In this document: positions 40,703 to 49,018 of the stretch, one piece after another | How the letters are laid out: each line of letters starts with the position of its first letter | Numbering within the stretch: position 1 is the first letter of the stretch | Assembly (NCBI GenBank): GCA_030745885.1 | Contig: JASLNR010000019.1 | Location: 1-64,000, forward strand | Direction: 5' to 3' | From: Candidatus Thalassarchaeaceae archaeon | GTDB taxonomy: Archaea; Thermoplasmatota; Poseidoniia; Poseidoniales; Thalassarchaeaceae | DNA: 64,000 nucleotides | Translations under genes and position numbers: made by a program | The notes under the pieces: model-generated | Databases searched by the model: none | What the model saw: only the letters and a program-made list of their open reading frames with translations | What the model was told of the DNA's origin: nothing

Positions 40703-41677
40703 CTAGGGCTCGGTTCTGGCGTTCTGTGGGGTCATAAGAATCAGGGCGACCCCGGTCCCGATGATGAGCAGTGCCCCGATGTAATCGTCGATCAGCAGTA
40801 CCTCGTCGAAGAATAACCAGCCGAAGAAGGAGGCCACCAGTACGGTTGTGTAGGAGAACGCAGCAATCCAGGCTGCCTTCGCCTGCTGGTAGGCCATGGT
40901 GATGCCAACCTGTCCCAGCCCCGCACCCAAACCCACGCCAATCAGGATTAGCATCTCCTCTGCTCCCAGGGTTACGGTCTCCCGTATCGCAAGTGGCAGG
41001 CTGACCACCGTGGAGAAGGCTGCGAACCAGAACACAACCCCAGTGGGTGAGTCGGTCGACCTGAGGTCCCTGACGTACATGTAGGCCATGGCGGCGAGGA
41101 AACCCGATGCCAGAGCGAATAACGCGTTGGGCTCGATCTCGCCTAACCTAGGGGAGATGATCAGGGCGACGCCGACGAAGGCGATTGCCACGCAGACTAC
41201 TACCCACGGCGAGACCCTCTCTTTGAGCACCCTGCCCGAAAGCAGGGCGACAAATAGGGGGGCGGTGAACTGCAGGGATACGGCCTGCGTGATGGGGATG
41301 CGTTGCAAGGCGTAGAAGTAGCAGAACATGGCGACAAGCCCTGTGGTGCAGCGCAGCATCATCTTCCTTCGGCTCACTATCCTCAGAGTACGTGAGTTAA
41401 CGGATGCCCACGCGAAGGCCAGACCGGCAATAACCGCACTGCGTACCATGATGACGGTCGGGACCCCGATATCGAAGTCGTCAGTCCACTTGACCATGGC
41501 GTTCATGGCGCCGAAGGCCGCACTGCCAATGAGCATCCACACCACGGCTGCCTTGGCCGACCCCGTGTCACCCAAAGCGTGAGTGTCCTCGGATGTCACG
41601 AAACCAGATAGGTCTGGAGTGTTTTCGGAGAGTTCCGCCATGGAGCCCAAGCCCCTGCCGAGCCCCCGCTCCGCCAT
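40703..41677 (-). CDS. EamA/DMT-family transporter
   Basis: 324 residues with about ten membrane segments in two repeated halves, typical of the drug/metabolite transporter superfamily. Characteristic stretches are PITQAVSLQFTAPLFVALL in the first half and PTGVVFWFAAFS in the second. Substrate is unknown. The ATG at 41677 follows the ParA stop by a single base, so the two are co-transcribed; ATG 41641 is an alternative. The first ~45 residues are hydrophilic. Confidence 0.88.
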   Translation of the reverse strand: MAERGLGRGLGSMAELSENTPDLSGFVTSEDTHALGDTGSAKAAVVWMLIGSAAFGAMNAMVKWTDDFDIGVPTVIMVRSAVIAGLAFAWASVNSRTLRIVSRRKMMLRCTTGLVAMFCYFYALQRIPITQAVSLQFTAPLFVALLSGRVLKERVSPWVVVCVAIAFVGVALIISPRLGEIEPNALFALASGFLAAMAYMYVRDLRSTDSPTGVVFWFAAFSTVVSLPLAIRETVTLGAEEMLILIGVGLGAGLGQVGITMAYQQAKAAWIAAFSYTTVLVASFFGWLFFDEVLLIDDYIGALLIIGTGVALILMTPQNARTEP

Positions 41678-41678
41678 C

Positions 41679-42632
41679 CTATACAAGGCCCCATCGGCGC
41701 TCTAGAACAGTTGCTATTGCTTGGTAGTCCTGACCACCTGCGCTCGATGGGTCGTGCAAGTGGATTGGGACGCCGTGACTGGGTGCCTCGGCCAGCCTGA
41801 CATTTCTCCTGATGGCCGGCTTGACCACTAGGTCCGGGAAGGTCTCCAGCAACTCACCTGCGACCTGCTGGTTGAGCAGGGTCTGGGCGTGCATCGTCAG
41901 CATTACGCCGTCCACGCCCAGATTCTTGTTCAGCAGGCTCCTGACCTCCCTGATTGTTCCGGCAAGGAGGGCCAGCCCCTCCAGTGCGAAGTACTCCGTC
42001 TGCACTGGGATGAGGACCCCGTCCGAGGCCACGAGGGCGTTGATTGTGACGAGGCCGAGGGAGGGGGGCGTGTCAATCAGGACGATGTCGTAGTGGGGCA
42101 GGAGGGGTTCGAGGGCTTCCTTCATGCGCCTCTCGCGGCCGAGCTGCCTCAGCATCTCCTGCTCGAGCCCGATCAGGCTCCTGTCTCCAACGATTATGTG
42201 CAGGTTGTCCACTGCGGTGGCGTGTCGCGAGTCGACTGCCGTCTCGGGACTCAGGATGAGGTCTCTGGTGGTGGCCCTGACCCTGCTCTTGTCCACGCCC
42301 ATCCCGGTCGCGCAGTTTCCCTGCGAATCCGAGTCGACCACTAGGACCTTATGGCCCCTCAAAGCGAGTTGGGCTCCGATGTTGATCACGGTGGTGGTTT
42401 TGCCGACGCCACCCTTCTGATTGGTCACTGTGACCACGCGGGCCCTACCAGATGGCGTGGGCAACGAAGCTGGCAGTTCCATCGGGCGGCGTGCTCTGGC
42501 TGTGCTGATCTCGTCGACGGCATTCAAGGGGGGTGCGAGAGTCTCGTCCTCGACCTCAGTGAACTCTACGTCCAGAACTAGTGGAGCGGCCTTAACCTGA
42601 GGAAGTTCTCCGCTGTCCTCGGACAATGTCAT
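41679..42632 (-). CDS. ParA/Soj-family ATPase
   Basis: 317 residues. After an acidic, poorly conserved N-terminal ~65 residues comes the canonical deviant Walker A KGGVGKTTT. VVDSDSQGN, DIVLIDTPPSLGLVTINALV and PVQTEYFALEGLALL follow. ParA proteins segregate chromosomes or plasmids or position large complexes. No ParB is adjacent. Neighbours are a SAP-domain membrane protein upstream and, farther, XerA. This suggests a chromosome-maintenance neighbourhood, which is inference. Confidence 0.92.
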   Translation of the reverse strand: MTLSEDSGELPQVKAAPLVLDVEFTEVEDETLAPPLNAVDEISTARARRPMELPASLPTPSGRARVVTVTNQKGGVGKTTTVINIGAQLALRGHKVLVVDSDSQGNCATGMGVDKSRVRATTRDLILSPETAVDSRHATAVDNLHIIVGDRSLIGLEQEMLRQLGRERRMKEALEPLLPHYDIVLIDTPPSLGLVTINALVASDGVLIPVQTEYFALEGLALLAGTIREVRSLLNKNLGVDGVMLTMHAQTLLNQQVAGELLETFPDLVVKPAIRRNVRLAEAPSHGVPIHLHDPSSAGGQDYQAIATVLERRWGLV

Positions 42633-42702
42633 CGGGTTGCACGGCACTAGGAGCAGTGTTGAACATGACGCTCGGACTGGATGAGCCGGGGCGGTTTTAG
42701 TC

Positions 42703-44874
42703 TCACTCGGCGGGACGGTCGATGTGGTACCAAGTCACCATCTCACCAGTCTCCGAGTCCATGGCGAGGTCGATCGAGTGATCCCTTCCCCCTTCGTTCC
42801 AGTCCCTGCCGGCAGTCATGGTAACCTTCCCTTCACCGAGGTCACCTGGTAGGAAGCTGAACAGCTGGGTGTCCTCCGATACCGAGAGCCGGTAGCCGAC
42901 CGTTGCGTCGGAATGCCAGATTCCTGCGGTGGCAATCTCGGATTGCAAATCCGGGTATCGGGCCTGATTGAGGATCCTGCCTTCCAGCAGTGCCATCGTC
43001 TGCGTACTCGGGATGGCGTCCCGATTCCAAATTACTTCTCCGTCGTCATTCGAGCCCTGCTCGACTGCATTGCAACCTCCAGAGTCCGTCGAGCGCAGCA
43101 CGAGCCACCCCGATCGGTCGTCTTCGTCAACCCAAGACAGATTCCACTCGGGTGCTCCGGTGGGCTGAGACCACTGGCCCTGCCAGAAGTAGCCGCCATC
43201 GAGTATAGCCATCGCCGCATCGCTAGTCGAGTGGTTGGCCTTCAGGCACGCGATGGCATCCTCGAGATCGAAGGGCCTGATCTCCGACTCGTCCCACATC
43301 GCATCCACCCAGTTTCGCTCCGTGGAGGAGCTCGGCTGGTCTTCGCCCGCCTTCGGCTTGAGGTAGTCCCTGCCCCAGTCGACCTCCGTGCTTCCGGACA
43401 AGCCGGAACTCTTCGACATCGTCATCGAGACCGACATCCTGCCCTCGGGGAGGAGTTCCTCCGACAGCGAGCTGACGAGGAAGTTGCAGTCATTGGTCCT
43501 CAGGTTCTTGTCGAAGACTATGTCGGCTACCTGCTCGACTGGCCACGGACTGTCGCGCTTTACGAGGATGTTTAGGTAGGCGTGTCCGTAGCACTGGCCT
43601 ATGTCTTCGTGATGCATCTCTATTGGGTACACTAGGCCGTGGGTCTCGTGGGAGATCTCCGGCTTGACCTCCCAAGACCACTCGGAGTTCCAGTTGGAAA
43701 TGTCAGAGGAGGTGGCGCCGGCCACCAGCACCTCGTCATCGAAGAACGCGCGCAGTTCTATGGGAGTCATCGGGAAGGCGAGGGTGGGCAGAATGGTGCC
43801 TAGCCCACCGAAGCCATCGAACCCGTAGGTCACCGCTCGAAGGTTGGTGGAGCGGGAGTCGATGTCCGTGAACGAGATGATGGAGTCCGAGCGCTTCGAA
43901 TCCCGGTCTTCCAGCTCAACCCAACTGGTTGAGTCCAGGGCCATCTTATTGTCGGACAGCGACCAACCGACATTGCCGCAATCGCCGGGATTTCTCCAAG
44001 TCTTGCCCTCGAAGTCGATGTCCAGATTCATCGAGAGTCGTTTCTCAACCGCTAGGAACCCGTCCCTCCCAAGGCTGTCGGAGGTGGGGGAAGCACCGTC
44101 TTCGCTGCCCTGGGAAATCGCGACTTGCCCCGTTCCGGACATCACCGCTGTCAATTGCCCACAGGCCTCGTCGAGTATGCTGTCTGCGGAGTCCCGTACT
44201 AGGCCCAGCATCTCATCCCCCTGGATGGTAATGGTCGACTCGCTGACGTAGAAGTCCATCTGGTCTCCATAGTGGAGGGACCTTGCAGAGAATCCAGAGT
44301 TGCGTTGCAGGACTTGGGTCGCCAGCGCTCCGACGAGCAGCACAACGATAGCGATGGAAGCGACAGTCTGCCACCGCTCGCCCAGAGAGGTTATGGTCGG
44401 GATGGTGATGACCAAGGAGGCTGCGTCCTCCTCGGGAGCATCGCTGGGGGATGTGGGCTCAGCAGCCTTGGCTACGATCTCTGCTTCGGGCTCGACTAAC
44501 TCGGCCTCTAATACCTCGGCCTCCGCTGACTCGTCCCCCCACCGTGGGCCCTCGTCCGCGGTCTCCTCGGTTTGGTCCTCCTTGCTCAGTCTTGCAATCA
44601 GTTGCTCCGCGGCCTCAGCGTGCTCAGTCCTCTCGGATTCTACCTCAGGGGGATTCGAATCGCCGGCTTCATAGGGGCCTTCGTCCATTATCAGGGCGTC
44701 GACCGCTTCGGGCTGGCTGGGCTCAGGCTCGCCGCCGAGATCCTCCAAAATCCGGTCAACCAACTGGGATTTATTGCCTGAGACAAATAGAGACCTCTCC
44801 TTGCAGGCATCTCGCAGTTCCGCCACTGTCATCGATGACAACGTCTCGCGGTCGAGTGAATCGTCTCCGGCCAT
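42703..44874 (-). CDS. SAP-domain membrane protein with large outer domain
   Basis: 723 residues. A SAP DNA-binding motif lies at residues ~13-48 (LSSMTVAELRDACKERSLF, then VSGNKSQLVDRILEDL), followed by an acidic linker of about 120 residues. One membrane helix (~169-189, VASIAIVVLLVGALATQVL) leads to an external ~530-residue domain rich in Trp, Ser, Asp and Glu with scattered cysteines. Topology predicts the SAP domain in the cytoplasm. ATG 44874 was chosen; the in-frame stretch upstream is antisense to rimK and does not look coding. It lies upstream of parA, 70 bases away. A link between DNA and the envelope is a hypothesis. Confidence 0.8.
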   Translation of the reverse strand: MAGDDSLDRETLSSMTVAELRDACKERSLFVSGNKSQLVDRILEDLGGEPEPSQPEAVDALIMDEGPYEAGDSNPPEVESERTEHAEAAEQLIARLSKEDQTEETADEGPRWGDESAEAEVLEAELVEPEAEIVAKAAEPTSPSDAPEEDAASLVITIPTITSLGERWQTVASIAIVVLLVGALATQVLQRNSGFSARSLHYGDQMDFYVSESTITIQGDEMLGLVRDSADSILDEACGQLTAVMSGTGQVAISQGSEDGASPTSDSLGRDGFLAVEKRLSMNLDIDFEGKTWRNPGDCGNVGWSLSDNKMALDSTSWVELEDRDSKRSDSIISFTDIDSRSTNLRAVTYGFDGFGGLGTILPTLAFPMTPIELRAFFDDEVLVAGATSSDISNWNSEWSWEVKPEISHETHGLVYPIEMHHEDIGQCYGHAYLNILVKRDSPWPVEQVADIVFDKNLRTNDCNFLVSSLSEELLPEGRMSVSMTMSKSSGLSGSTEVDWGRDYLKPKAGEDQPSSSTERNWVDAMWDESEIRPFDLEDAIACLKANHSTSDAAMAILDGGYFWQGQWSQPTGAPEWNLSWVDEDDRSGWLVLRSTDSGGCNAVEQGSNDDGEVIWNRDAIPSTQTMALLEGRILNQARYPDLQSEIATAGIWHSDATVGYRLSVSEDTQLFSFLPGDLGEGKVTMTAGRDWNEGGRDHSIDLAMDSETGEMVTWYHIDRPAE

Positions 44875-44991
44875 GCTAGCGGTGTGCAGTCCCAAGCCGC
44901 GGCTTTCAACCCCTTCGGCGTCACGGACCCGCAGGCAAGCACTCGAGAGCAATGCCCGTTTTCTCGGGGCAAAGAGTTGAAGGGCAATCCC

Positions 44992-45960
44992 ATGGCGGCG
45001 CATTTCATGGAGCCTCGGCTGGTGGTGCTGTCCCGGGGGCCCGAACTCTACAGCACGAGGAGGCTTGCCACCGAGGCTGAGAAGGCTGGGTGGTCTGTTC
45101 GGATCATAGACCCGCTCACCCTCACCATCGTGGTCGATGAGAGGGGAGGTAGGATCTTCCACAGGGGTTGGCCAGTGGAGTGTGAAGCCATCATTCCTAG
45201 GATTGGATACTCCATCACCCGCAGAGGAGTAGCCATAGTGCGCCAGTTTGAGCAGATGGGGACCATCGTACTCAATCCCAGCCACGGCATCGTCAGGAGT
45301 CGTGACAAGCTGGTTGCCTGCCAGATGATGGCCGAGAAGCGCGTGCCCGTCCCCATCACAGCGCACGTCGGCGCTTGGGAGGACACCGGCCGTGCGGTGA
45401 GCCGCGTCGGTGGCACCCCCTGTGTAGTCAAGTCCACTGAGGGGACGCATGGATCGGGAGTGTACCTAGTACGCTCCGAGCAGCAAGCCAGGCAATTGGT
45501 TTACCAAATGCTGGAACGCGGGATGAGGCCCTTGGTCCAAGAGTACATCGAGGAGTCCCACGGCCAAGACGTCCGTGCTTTCGTGGTCGGGCGTGAGGTC
45601 GTCGCCTCGATGCGTCGCAAGGCTCACGGCAACGAGTTCCGTTCAAACTTCCACCTAGGTGGCTCGGTCGACGAGGTCGAGCTAACCCCGAGGCAGAAGG
45701 AAATCGCCGTCCAAGCGACCGAAACGCTGGGACTCGACCTCGCTGGGGTGGATATGCTCGAGTCCAAGCGGGGACCTCTGATTCTGGAGGTCAACTCAAG
45801 CCCGGGACTGGAGGGCATTGAAGGCGCTACCGGGGTCAACGTAGCCGGAAAGGTGGCCGAGCATCTGAACATTCGATTGGAGATTGTTCGAGAAGATCAG
45901 GGGCTGGGTCAGTCCGATGACCGCGGAACCGAGTCAGGCGAGTTCTCCGACGCTTACTGA
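44992..45960 (+). CDS. rimK: RimK-type ATP-grasp ligase
   Basis: 322 residues. ATP-grasp features are PCVVKSTEGTHGSGVYL (ATP-binding loop), QEYIEESHGQDVRAFVVG and LDLAGVDMLESKRGPLILEVNSSPG (metal and catalytic residues). The N-terminal domain matches RimK. The family adds glutamate or similar residues to protein or cofactor ends, including S6 in bacteria and tetrahydromethanopterin/F420 or LysW in archaea. Exact substrate is unclear. ATG 44992 is best because upstream codons overlap the divergent SAP gene region. Confidence 0.9.
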   Translation: MAAHFMEPRLVVLSRGPELYSTRRLATEAEKAGWSVRIIDPLTLTIVVDERGGRIFHRGWPVECEAIIPRIGYSITRRGVAIVRQFEQMGTIVLNPSHGIVRSRDKLVACQMMAEKRVPVPITAHVGAWEDTGRAVSRVGGTPCVVKSTEGTHGSGVYLVRSEQQARQLVYQMLERGMRPLVQEYIEESHGQDVRAFVVGREVVASMRRKAHGNEFRSNFHLGGSVDEVELTPRQKEIAVQATETLGLDLAGVDMLESKRGPLILEVNSSPGLEGIEGATGVNVAGKVAEHLNIRLEIVREDQGLGQSDDRGTESGEFSDAY

Positions 45961-46199
45961 GGCTATTCGGCGCGAAACGGAACGCTTGCTAACGTCGTCT
46001 CTCTCGTTTTGGTTGGAGAAGCATTCAAGTCCCGAGGTGCCTCCTTGCCCTCGTCCATTAGGACAGGGATGCACGCGCCGTTCGCGGCGGGAGGCGAGTT
46101 ACTTTGCAGCGGGATAGCGCAGACGGACCGGGGGCCGGAGCAGACACAGGCAGGCTCGGTCGTAGGTTCGGCGCTGACGAGATAGGGCTGCACAACTCG

Positions 46200-47216
46200 A
46201 TGCCATCGAGGTTGCACAGGATTTCGGAACTCTCCTGGCATGACTGCTGGATGCAGCAGCTCCGCTCTGAGAAGAAGAGCAGTCACACGATCAGGGCGTA
46301 CGGAGTTGCCGCGCGTGAATTCTCGACCACTCGGCTGCCGAGGGAGCCGTCATTCGACTGGAGTGAAGTTAGGGGCTTCCCGGTCAGTTCCTTCCACATG
46401 AGATCGGATCCGAACAATGGGAGAATGGACGCCTGGCTGAACGGTCTGGGAGATCTGAAGCCCACCACTATCAACGCCAAGATCGCTGCTGTCTCCCATC
46501 TCCTCAAGTGGCTGGGCCACACGGTACCGGACTGGATTCAGCGTCCTTCAAGAAGCCGCTCGCTGCCGAAGACGCTTGGCAGAAAGGAGCTCCAGCGCCT
46601 CAGGCGGGCCACTCGCGATTCCGAAGACCCTCTGGCCCTCCCGATCTCCACGCTTCTCTTGGACACCGGTCTGAGGGTCTCCGAGCTGTGCGGGCTAGAC
46701 CTCGATGACATCGACACCGAGGACCTGTCGGCCCTCGTGATCGGCGGCAAGGGAGAGAAGGATCGCACTGTGCTGTTCACCCAATCCACGGTTAAGGTGA
46801 TAGAGGCCTGGGGGCCAATCAGGGCTTCTAGGCTGTCGATTAGCAACGATGAGGATCAAAGAGCCCTGTTCCTGTCGAGCAGAGGCAGGCGCATCAACCC
46901 GCGTTCGATTCAGAAGATGATGGATCGTCTAGCTGATTCCGCCGACATTCCGCGCAGTCGGCTCAGTCCGCACACCCTCAGGCACACCTTCGCAACAGGA
47001 CTGCTCGAGCGAGGGGCCGATCTAGTAACCATCCAGCGTCTGCTGGGACATGCCAGCATAGCGACCACCCGCATATATCTGGAGATTACCGACCAGACCC
47101 TGAGGGAGATTTACCACAGGGCTCAACGAAGTCCGCCTCTGACGGAGGGAACCGTTGAGGAGGCTCCAGAGACTCAGGTCGAGGAAGCGAAGATTGCTTC
47201 CCGTTCAAACGAGTAG
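46200..47216 (+). CDS. xerA: XerA-like tyrosine recombinase
   Basis: 338 residues. The N-terminal core-binding domain precedes the catalytic domain with Arg159 (TGLRVSEL), Lys in GGKGEKDRT, His258/Arg261 (HTLRHTFAT), His284 (LLGHAS) and Tyr293 (TRIYL). All six catalytic positions are present. The family resolves chromosome dimers at dif. No integrase-linked att or phage genes surround it, and no dif-like inverted repeat was spotted nearby. ATG 46200 gives a plausible start; in-frame codons extend upstream to about 46104 without a clear ribosome site. Confidence 0.92.
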   Translation: MPSRLHRISELSWHDCWMQQLRSEKKSSHTIRAYGVAAREFSTTRLPREPSFDWSEVRGFPVSSFHMRSDPNNGRMDAWLNGLGDLKPTTINAKIAAVSHLLKWLGHTVPDWIQRPSRSRSLPKTLGRKELQRLRRATRDSEDPLALPISTLLLDTGLRVSELCGLDLDDIDTEDLSALVIGGKGEKDRTVLFTQSTVKVIEAWGPIRASRLSISNDEDQRALFLSSRGRRINPRSIQKMMDRLADSADIPRSRLSPHTLRHTFATGLLERGADLVTIQRLLGHASIATTRIYLEITDQTLREIYHRAQRSPPLTEGTVEEAPETQVEEAKIASRSNE

Positions 47217-47411
47217 TCATCTCCGTGACGGGTTCTTCTTATTGGTCCGCTTGTCGACGGCCTCCGGGCCCTTCCAAGTCCTATTGGCGCCCTCATCGTA
47301 GCCCGGATGGCCGGGAATCGGGCAGTGCTTGCCCGCCCTGCACCTGCTGCAGTTGTCAGAGGGCGGCCTCTCGACGACCTTCTGGAGGCGCCCGTACTTC
47401 CTCCGAGGCAT
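47217..47411 (-). CDS. Small basic Cys/His protein
   Basis: 64 residues, strongly basic, with CSRCRAGKHCPIPGHPG near residues 21-37, a plausible zinc-binding cluster. Its stop sits immediately after the xerA stop on the other strand, convergent. Many small archaeal basic Cys-rich proteins bind RNA or DNA. Low complexity at both ends makes a spurious frame possible, but the Cys/His spacing is not typical of random antisense translation. Confidence 0.5.
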   Translation of the reverse strand: MPRRKYGRLQKVVERPPSDNCSRCRAGKHCPIPGHPGYDEGANRTWKGPEAVDKRTNKKNPSRR

Positions 47412-47490
47412 GTCTGGGTGTTGGGGAGGTGGGACTTAGGGGTTCCCACCGACGCGCAACGTTCAACCACACGGGCTGGGACAGTAGAGC

Positions 47491-48252
47491 GTGAATGAGC
47501 TTGGGGGTGAGACGCAATCGGGCCCCATTGGCCTCGATGCGCGACGCTCCGTCCTCTACGCCCAGGTCTTGGACGGAAGGCCCAGGATGTCGATAGACGA
47601 CGATGGCATCCTACAAGTCGATGGTTCCAAGGGCGCTACCGGGAAGGTCTACCTCGGTGATGTCGCTCAGGCGGCGCTCAGGTCCATGGGCTCCCACGAA
47701 CCACCGAGGTTCACCAAGGAGCCGGGGTACGACGAGCAGCGCTGGGAGCTTCTCTGCCGATCGAACGAGCTGGTAATGAGAATCTCAAGTAGCCACTACT
47801 GGGGCTTCGGCCTATTGGCAAGGTGCTTCCTCAATGAGATTGTGATCGAGGGCCCATCGGCTGCGCGTGCGAGGTGCGTGCATGATATCGTTGCCATCCT
47901 AGGCAGGAACCCTTGGGAGGCGTCACGAGTAAGGGCATTCGAGAAGGCGACCTCGGGCACCATGTCATCTCACACATCGAGCTGGGAGGGATTGGTCGCT
48001 CTGGCCAAAGAGGAAATGATTGAGGAGATCACACAACTCCAGGACACAGTCCGCAGTCTGAGGGGGGTGAGCGAGGACTCGGCAGATCTGCTAGACGCAG
48101 CCGAACATGCGCTGGAAGAGGCCCAGTCCGCACTATCCGACAAGAATGCCCCTGCCGTCGAGAGGGCGCTGAGCAGGGCGTCGAACGCAATCATTCAGGC
48201 CGACCCCAGCACCGAGGTTCGAATCGCCGACCGTGTTCTGAAGGGCGACTAG
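47491..48252 (+). CDS. Unknown protein
   Basis: 253 residues, soluble. A mixed N-terminal domain (about 1-150) contains CRSNELVMRISSSHYWGFG. A helical C-terminal part contains ALEEAQSALSDKNAPAVERAL, which looks like two or three amphipathic helices. No enzymatic motif was recognised. It starts at GTG 47491. Its stop overlaps that of the convergent Sec61-beta gene by 2 bases. Codon usage looks normal. Confidence 0.7.
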   Translation: MNELGGETQSGPIGLDARRSVLYAQVLDGRPRMSIDDDGILQVDGSKGATGKVYLGDVAQAALRSMGSHEPPRFTKEPGYDEQRWELLCRSNELVMRISSSHYWGFGLLARCFLNEIVIEGPSAARARCVHDIVAILGRNPWEASRVRAFEKATSGTMSSHTSSWEGLVALAKEEMIEEITQLQDTVRSLRGVSEDSADLLDAAEHALEEAQSALSDKNAPAVERALSRASNAIIQADPSTEVRIADRVLKGD

Positions 48253-48437
48253 AGTCCTAGCGTCTGTCGCATCCACGACCAAACGCCAAACTGGGCGAGG
48301 TATACCACCACGCTGAAGGAGATGCAGGCGAAGTAGATGGTTCCCTTGGAAATCTGAATAGCGTCCTCGGACTCCTCGTCGAAGTAGCGAATCAGGCCAG
48401 CCGCCTGCTGAATGCCGCTGCCCTTCTCCTTGGCCAT
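48249..48437 (-). CDS. Preprotein translocase Sec61-beta subunit (SecBeta)
   Basis: 62 residues. The cytoplasmic N-terminus AAGLIRYFDEESEDAIQIS is the archaeal Sec61-beta signature, followed by one membrane helix (TIYFACISFSVVVYLAQF). It is a peripheral subunit of the SecYE translocon. ATG 48437 is preferred to the ATG two codons upstream. It is convergent with the unknown gene, with overlapping stops. Confidence 0.9.
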   Translation of the reverse strand: MAKEKGSGIQQAAGLIRYFDEESEDAIQISKGTIYFACISFSVVVYLAQFGVWSWMRQTLGL

Positions 48438-48500
48438 CGGCACACCGCACCTAGAGTCCCTATTTCAACTCCACGAGAACCTCTAGAATGCCGTAGCGTG

Positions 48501-48857
48501 CTATGGCTCGAGGGTCTCGATCAGCACACAACCGCCATCGAGCTCCACAATCAAAGACGCTGCTCCCATGGCGGTCTCCAGCCCCTTTGTCATCAGAATC
48601 TCACGACGGAAGCCGCCCGATGTCTGGAACACGAGTCTATGGCTCAGGCGATCTAGGACGTCATTATTGACGACCTGCCAAGTCCATTCGTCCTGCGACA
48701 CGGTTACCAAGGCCTCGATAGGAACCAACGGCCCCTGCTTAGACCCGTTCTGCTTCGCGCGCATTACCAAATCGCCCAGCTTCACCTTGGCTCCTATCTC
48801 ATCAGTCTTTGTCGGCTCAATCGAGCTCTTGGATATCCTTCGTCTCAAACCACTCAT
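48501..48857 (-). CDS. Unknown small protein
   Basis: 118 residues. A basic N-terminus (SGLRRRISKSSI) is followed by a beta-rich region with VVNNDVLDRLSHRLVF and SLIVELDGGCVLIETLEP. No family recognised. It is upstream of sec61-beta on the same strand, with about 60 bases between, and divergent from the methyltransferase. ATG 48863 is an alternative start. Confidence 0.6.
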   Translation of the reverse strand: MSGLRRRISKSSIEPTKTDEIGAKVKLGDLVMRAKQNGSKQGPLVPIEALVTVSQDEWTWQVVNNDVLDRLSHRLVFQTSGGFRREILMTKGLETAMGAASLIVELDGGCVLIETLEP

Positions 48858-49018
48858 GTGCATCCCATCTGCGACAAATGCCGCAGTGCGTCAGCGATTC
48901 CTACGAGGTTTAACCGTTGTTGGTGTAGCATGGGTCCGAACGGCGAAAATCGGGGTCCTCGAAAATTGCCATCGAATCCCTGCGAGCACTTGATGGCAGA
49001 GGCCAGAACCGCTGGTGC

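Noticed and set aside
44875..45450. A 192-residue N-terminal extension of the SAP-domain protein
   Set aside because: It is antisense to rimK, has no recognisable features, and the SAP domain begins right after ATG 44874.
46200..47216. Integrase marking a provirus or genomic island
   Set aside because: Neighbours are housekeeping genes, no tRNA-end duplication was found, and catalytic layout fits a chromosome-resolving Xer protein.
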